8,212 bases of DNA. Source: Gemmatimonadota bacterium. GTDB taxonomy: Bacteria; Gemmatimonadota; Gemmatimonadetes; Gemmatimonadales; GWC2-71-9. Numbering within the stretch: position 1 is the stretch's first letter; each line of letters begins with the position of its first letter. Position numbers and translations under genes: made by a program. The stretch is taken from assembly GCA_003222235.1 (NCBI GenBank), contig QHVD01000232.1:1-8212 (forward strand), given 5' to 3'. Below are positions 4,845-8,212 of this stretch, in pieces. The notes beneath the pieces are model-generated. The model was not told the DNA's origin. It ran no database searches and worked only from the letters and a program-made list of their open reading frames with translations.

Positions 4845-5639
4845 ATGGTAGAAGTGCAGACGGACTCCCCGCCGATCGTCCGCCTGGAGGGCCTCCGGAT
4901 GAGCTTCGGCGCGAACGAGGTGCTCAAGGGCATCGACCTCGAGGTTCCGGCGGGCCGCGTTCTCGGCTACCTCGGGCCGAACGGCGCAGGCAAGTCGACC
5001 ACCGTCAAGATCCTCATCGGCATGCTGACGGGATTTCGAGGTTCGGTCACGGTCTGCGGCTTCGACGTCGCCAAGGAAGCGCTCGAGGTGAAGCGGCGCA
5101 TCGGGTACGTTCCGGAGGCCGGGGCGCTGTACGAGGCCTTGACGCCTCTCGAGTATCTCTCCCTGGTTGGGGGTCTCCACGGTCTCGGGGAGAAGGAGCT
5201 GACCGAGAAGGCGTTCGCGCTCCTGAAGCTCTTTGGCCTGCGCGATCAGGGAGAGGTCCGGATGACGACCTTCTCCAAGGGGATGAAGCAGAAGGTCCTG
5301 ATCATCGCCGGCCTGATCCACAACCCGGAGCTCGTCTTTCTCGACGAGCCGATGTCGGGGCTGGACGCCAACGCCACCGTCATTCTGAAGGAGCTGATCA
5401 CCAGCCTCGCGAAGGCCGGAAAGACCGTCTTCTACTGCTCGCATCTGATGGACGTCGTCGAGCGAGTCTGCGACCGGATCACGATCATCGACGGCGGGAG
5501 GATCATCGCCGACGGCACCTTCGAGGAGCTGAAAGCCAGGGTGGCGGATGCGTCGCTGGAGAAGATCTTCACCCAGCTCACCCGCAAGGAGGGTCAGGAC
5601 GGCGTGGCCGCGGATTTCCTGAGGGTCATCCAGGGATAG
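4845..5639 (+). CDS. ABC transporter ATP-binding protein (ABC-2 exporter type)
   Basis: 264 aa, normal length for a one-domain ATPase that powers an exporter from the cytoplasmic face. Motifs in order: Walker A GPNGAGKST (44-52), a Q-loop region where Glu91 (YVPE) stands in place of Gln as often in this group, signature FSKGMKQ (143-149), Walker B LVFLDEP (163-169), D-loop SGLDA, and H-loop His200 (YCSH). All catalytic residues are present. The 25-residue C-terminal tail (after EKIFTQLT) is usual for ABC-2 ATPases. The ATG has no Shine-Dalgarno sequence and follows tandem stops, so leaderless or atypical initiation is possible; a GTG at codon 4 is an alternative. The permease gene starts 20 bp after the stop, so the two are an operon. 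The substrate cannot be told from sequence; drugs, lipids or peptides are common for the group. Confidence 0.95.
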   Translation: MVEVQTDSPPIVRLEGLRMSFGANEVLKGIDLEVPAGRVLGYLGPNGAGKSTTVKILIGMLTGFRGSVTVCGFDVAKEALEVKRRIGYVPEAGALYEALTPLEYLSLVGGLHGLGEKELTEKAFALLKLFGLRDQGEVRMTTFSKGMKQKVLIIAGLIHNPELVFLDEPMSGLDANATVILKELITSLAKAGKTVFYCSHLMDVVERVCDRITIIDGGRIIADGTFEELKARVADASLEKIFTQLTRKEGQDGVAADFLRVIQG

Positions 5640-5659
5640 AGGCGGCCGTTCCCGCGCAG

Positions 5660-7633
5660 ATGATCCCCTTCCTGCTCGCGATGTTCGACCGAGTCGCCTG
5701 GGCCGTCCGAATGACCGGGGCCGACTACGGCCAGTTCCGGACGATCCTGGCGGCCAAGCTGACGCTCGACAACCGGCGCCAGACGCTCGCTCGGTTCAGT
5801 CAGCAGGAGACGAGCCAACCAAAGGGACTCCTCGCATCCCTCGGGTTCTTCGTCTTCATGGGAGCATTCGTTTCCTTCGTCTTGCTGGCACGCGTATCGC
5901 CGCTCGTGGCGTTCACCGTCATCTTCACGTTCATCATGTTCATGCTGGCGATGTCGCTCATCGCGGATTTCAGCGCCGTCCTCCTGGATACCGTGGATCT
6001 GATCGTCCTCGGACCCCGGCCCGTTTCCGGGCGAACGATCCTGGTCGCCCGGCTGGCTCACATCTGCACCTACCTCGGGCTGCTCGGAATCAGCTTGTCG
6101 GCCGCGACCATGGTCGTCGGCGCGTTCCAGCTGCATCCGCTCTTCCCCCTCCCGTTTCTGGCGATTCTCTCTGCGGCCATCGCGCTCGTCGTCGTCTTCG
6201 TGAGCGTGTTTTATCTCGTGGCCCTGCGCTTCACCGATGGGGAACGCTTCCGCGACATCGTCCTCGTCTTCCAGATCGGCATGTCCGTGTTCGCGATCGG
6301 CGCATATCAAATCCTTCCGCGGGTCGTCGACTTCAACGTCCTCGAACGAGTGGGCCTGTCCGGCGCGTGGTGGGCCGTTCTCTATCCGCCGGTCTGGTTC
6401 GCCGCGCCGTTCGAGCTGCTCTTCGGCCACTCTTTCCCTCGCGCGTGGATCCTGACGGCCGCAGCGCTCGTCCTGCCGGTCGTCGGTCTCTGGTTCGTCG
6501 TTCGGGTGCTGTCTCCGAACTTCGGCCGAATGCTCGTGAAGCTTCAGGAACAGTCCCCGCAAGCCGAGGGCCTAGCGACACGGATCGGGCGTCGCGGTGG
6601 GTTGAAGTCGCTCCTCGGACGCGCGACGACGGGTTCGGCGGAGGAGCGGCTGGGATTCGATCTATCCTGGATCCTCGCAGCCCGGGACCGACCGTTCAAG
6701 CTGCGCACCTACCCCTCGATCGTGTTCTGCCTCTTGTTCCCCGTCATCATGCTCTCCCAAACCGATAGAGGCCTTGCGGGGGTTACTGACCGGATGCTTC
6801 AACCCGGCGGCTACCTGCTGGGGCTGTACGCGACCGCGCTCCTGCTCCCGATGGTCCTGAGCCAGATCGGCTTCTCGGCCGAGTTCGAGGCGGGTTGGAT
6901 TTACCACGCTCTCCCCGTCGCCGTACCCGGCCGGGTGCTCCGGGGGAGCACCAAGACCGTTCTGCTTCGCTTCGGGCTGTTGCTCTTCGGCATCGCCGCC
7001 GGCGTGCTGTTCGCACTCGTCGGATGGGATATCGTCCCGCACGCGATCCTGGCCGCCTGCCAGACGTGGACGATCACAGTGATCTCGTCCCTCGTCGATG
7101 CGCCGCGGCTTCCCTTCTCCGAGAGCCTCACGATGACACGGTCGGCCGGCGCGTTCGGGCGCAATCTACTCATGCTGCTTCTCCCCGCGGGCGTCGGATT
7201 CGTCCACTACGGTCTCGCGAGAATACCTCACGCCGTGCCGGTGGCGATCGTGCCGGCCTTCGTTCTGGCCCTCTGGATGACGAGACGCTACGAAGCCCTC
7301 GATTGGGCGACGTTCGAGAAGTCAGGCGCGTACCCTGCGTCTCCGACGGCCCCGCGCATCACGCCTACTGCCCGCCGGTCAGCAGCGCCAGCAGTCTCGG
7401 ATTCGGGAGCGCCAGCCCGCCCCACACGAACGCCGTCTCGTAAACTGGGAAGAGGGCATGCGTCGCGAGCGAATCCCGGTGAAGGTCGTTTAAGTCCGCC
7501 GCTGGCCAGGCTGGGCGCCGAGGACGCGGTCGGCCTCGCGCAGCAACAGCTCGATGAGGGAGCCGAGCCAGGAGAGCACCTCGGCCGCGCCGTCGAGCGG
7601 CAGCGCCTCGATTTCGTCCGCGAGCCGACGTAG
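5660..7633 (+). CDS. ABC exporter permease with an anomalous extended C-terminus
   Basis: Membrane partner of the adjacent ATPase. The cytoplasmic N-terminus has a KLTLDNRR motif (33-40) seen, as I recall, in large ABC-2-like permeases of Acidobacteria-type genomes. About twelve membrane segments follow (roughly 57-80, 83-105, 130-154, 164-189, 200-219, 238-255, 262-285, 351-366, 383-404, 433-455, 502-519, 526-541), with a large loop at 286-345. After RRYEALDWATFEKSGAYP (542-559), where such proteins normally end, the frame runs on for about 98 residues of Pro/Arg/Ala-rich sequence with no domain. From 7365 on, this tail is antisense to coding-like minus-strand sequence. Probably the original stop was lost by a deletion or rearrangement near 7340. 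The start is ATG without a strong ribosome binding site, 20 bp after the ATPase stop; Met8 is an alternative. The main body is firm; the tail is not. Confidence 0.85.
   Translation: MIPFLLAMFDRVAWAVRMTGADYGQFRTILAAKLTLDNRRQTLARFSQQETSQPKGLLASLGFFVFMGAFVSFVLLARVSPLVAFTVIFTFIMFMLAMSLIADFSAVLLDTVDLIVLGPRPVSGRTILVARLAHICTYLGLLGISLSAATMVVGAFQLHPLFPLPFLAILSAAIALVVVFVSVFYLVALRFTDGERFRDIVLVFQIGMSVFAIGAYQILPRVVDFNVLERVGLSGAWWAVLYPPVWFAAPFELLFGHSFPRAWILTAAALVLPVVGLWFVVRVLSPNFGRMLVKLQEQSPQAEGLATRIGRRGGLKSLLGRATTGSAEERLGFDLSWILAARDRPFKLRTYPSIVFCLLFPVIMLSQTDRGLAGVTDRMLQPGGYLLGLYATALLLPMVLSQIGFSAEFEAGWIYHALPVAVPGRVLRGSTKTVLLRFGLLLFGIAAGVLFALVGWDIVPHAILAACQTWTITVISSLVDAPRLPFSESLTMTRSAGAFGRNLLMLLLPAGVGFVHYGLARIPHAVPVAIVPAFVLALWMTRRYEALDWATFEKSGAYPASPTAPRITPTARRSAAPAVSDSGAPARPTRTPSRKLGRGHASRANPGEGRLSPPLARLGAEDAVGLAQQQLDEGAEPGEHLGRAVERQRLDFVREPT
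7365..7499 (-). pseudogene. Coding-like tail without a start, antisense to the permease tail
   Basis: The third minus frame reads ADLNDLHRDSLATHALFPVY, then ETAFVWGGLALPNPRLLALL, then TGGQ and TAG (7367-7365). Composition and G/C-ending codons are protein-like, and it is much more so than the permease frame on the other strand. The frame is open further upstream (to 7688) but contains no ATG, GTG or TTG before the segment, and the upstream part is a shadow of the 70-aa gene. It may be the C-terminal part of the 70-aa protein after a single-base frame break near its stop (7490-7492), or the remnant of a lost gene. Family not recognised. Confidence 0.25.
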
Positions 7634-7702
7634 CTGCCCCGCGATGGCGAGACGGGCCGCTTCCAGGCTGGCGCGAATCTCTTTCGGGCTATCGACGTAC
7701 AT
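7490..7702 (-). CDS. 70-aa all-helical small protein
   Basis: Not recognised. Seen: starts MYVDSPKEIRAS, followed by three predicted amphipathic helices (about 6-35, 38-46 and 48-64, rich in Leu, Ala, Glu and Arg, including LRRLADEIEALP and GSLIELLLREADRVL) and a short basic tail. This looks like a small dimerising or partner-binding protein with no membrane span. GGAG lies 10 nt before the ATG, a little far. Codons end mostly in G/C. The 3' 144 bp overlap the end of the permease frame on the other strand; since the permease tail is low in sense, this gene is the better of the two readings there. A coding-like segment continues in another frame directly after its stop, so it may be a truncated form of a longer protein. 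Confidence 0.55.
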   Translation of the reverse strand: MYVDSPKEIRASLEAARLAIAGQLRRLADEIEALPLDGAAEVLSWLGSLIELLLREADRVLGAQPGQRRT

Positions 7703-7722
7703 GCCGGTCTCGCTCCCACGGC

Positions 7723-7854
7723 GTGCTGGAGTTCATCATCGAATCCGGGGGATCAGTCAGTCTCGAAAAAGAAATCCTGTGGGAGGCGTATGGCTTGGAC
7801 GTGTGCCCCACCCGCAACGTGCTCGACGGCTCAGGGATGACAGCGGTGGCCTGA
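7723..7854 (+). pseudogene. Coding-like 43-codon fragment on the plus strand
   Basis: From a GTG the frame reads VLEFIIESGGSVSLEKEILW, then EAYGLDVCPTRNVLDGSG, then MTAVA and TGA. Residue and codon choice (about three quarters G/C-ending) look like real protein, but there is no ribosome binding site and no ATG; the frame extends upstream without a start and with a basic, shadow-like composition. It may be the C-terminal end of a gene whose front was lost, with a break near 7710-7720. Its end overlaps the last 24 bp of the convergent 105-aa ORF. Low confidence. Confidence 0.22.
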
Positions 7855-8148
7855 AAGGTGCAGCATCTCACCGAACAGAAATGCGGTCTTACCCGGCAGA
7901 GAATAACACTCATAGCTCGCGTCGATACTGGGCGGGTGGATGGCCGGGCCGATGTAATAGCAGATGAGCTTGCGGCTTGCGGGCTCGAACTGCCCGGCCA
8001 CCTCGACCTCGGTAATAAGGTACGTGTCGCTGAACAAGCCGTGCCGTCCGGGGCATCCAGGGCCACGGCAATGGAACGGGCCTGCGGCTACCGCACCTGG
8101 GAGTACGGGCGGGGGCACTCGCGCCACAGCGCGAAAGATACCCGACAT
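7831..8148 (-). CDS. Hypothetical protein with Cys and aromatic residues
   Basis: 105 aa, family not recognised. The C-terminal two thirds are convincing: SDTYLITEVEVAGQFEPASR (40-59), then LICYYIGPAIHPPSI and ECYSLPGKTAFLFGEM, with many Tyr, Phe, Ile and Val residues that alternate as in a beta-rich domain, and mostly G/C-ending codons. Cysteines at 27, 32, 63, 81 and 103. The first 38 residues are Pro/Gly/Arg-rich; VPPPVLPGAVAAGPF could be a weak signal peptide, or the true start may be the TTG near codon 38, or an upstream frame break may exist. No good ribosome binding site precedes the ATG. A plus-strand frame (7858-8160) covers the same DNA, but its codon choice is less coding-like. The gene sits 128 bp upstream of the 70-aa gene on the same strand. 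Confidence 0.5.
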   Translation of the reverse strand: MSGIFRAVARVPPPVLPGAVAAGPFHCRGPGCPGRHGLFSDTYLITEVEVAGQFEPASRKLICYYIGPAIHPPSIDASYECYSLPGKTAFLFGEMLHLSGHRCHP

Positions 8149-8212
8149 GCCCGCGTCTGACGTGATGGTCCCTTCCCACCTAACGCACGATGCATGCGCC
8201 AGCGCTGGGCCG

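Noticed and set aside
4575..5444. Long minus-strand open frame opposite the ABC ATPase
   Set aside because: It is a GC-driven antisense shadow of an unmistakable ATPase with all motifs on the plus strand.
7858..8160. Plus-strand 100-codon frame opposite the 105-aa minus ORF
   Set aside because: Its third-codon-position G/C is lower than on the minus strand and it lacks the aromatic, patterned residues; judged a shadow.

Overview
The window is GC-rich bacterial DNA, with protein families typical of large, soil-type, uncultivated Gram-negative-like lineages: a DUF2007 protein with a CWxCG zinc ribbon, a DUF2059 secreted protein, a short ribbon-helix-helix protein, Cys-rich secreted proteins with a CDVDG/CTFxxC signature, and an ABC-2 type exporter. 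The mix reminds me of Methylomirabilota/Rokubacteria or Binatota, but that placement is inference only. No rRNA, tRNA, CRISPR array, transposase or phage gene was found.

Layout. About 93-3709 is a minus-strand series of small genes, read from right to left: an AT-hook protein (3709-3389), a 57-aa ribbon-helix-helix protein whose start abuts its stop (3388-3215), a DUF2007 protein from a TTG start (3180) whose zinc ribbon now lies in another frame, a 29-aa ORF joined by ATGA to a 67/68-aa single-pass membrane protein (2799-2507), a secreted DUF2059 protein (2540-1947), a 49-aa protein homologous to the N-terminus of the AT-hook protein (1705-1556), a probable lipoprotein (1527-895) and a multi-pass membrane protein with an internal 45-bp tandem duplication (605-93). 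Several of these are under 60 codons and are easily missed.

From about 3868 the plus strand takes over. Two tandem, homologous, Cys-rich secreted proteins (3868-4266 and 4287-4610) are transcribed divergently from the AT-hook gene. After a 234-bp gap without a gene come an ABC ATPase (4845-5639) and its long multi-pass permease (5660-7633), which together should form one exporter.

The right end (about 7340-8212) looks rearranged. The permease frame runs some 90 codons past its last membrane segment, antisense to a 70-aa helical gene and to a coding-like tail on the minus strand. Beyond it are a coding-like 43-codon stretch on the plus strand and a 105-aa minus-strand ORF. The most notable points are the AT-hook/RHH pair with its second diverged copy 2 kb away, the tandem Cys-rich family, the frameshift in the DUF2007 gene and the overextended permease. 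No complete new defence or metabolic system can be supported.
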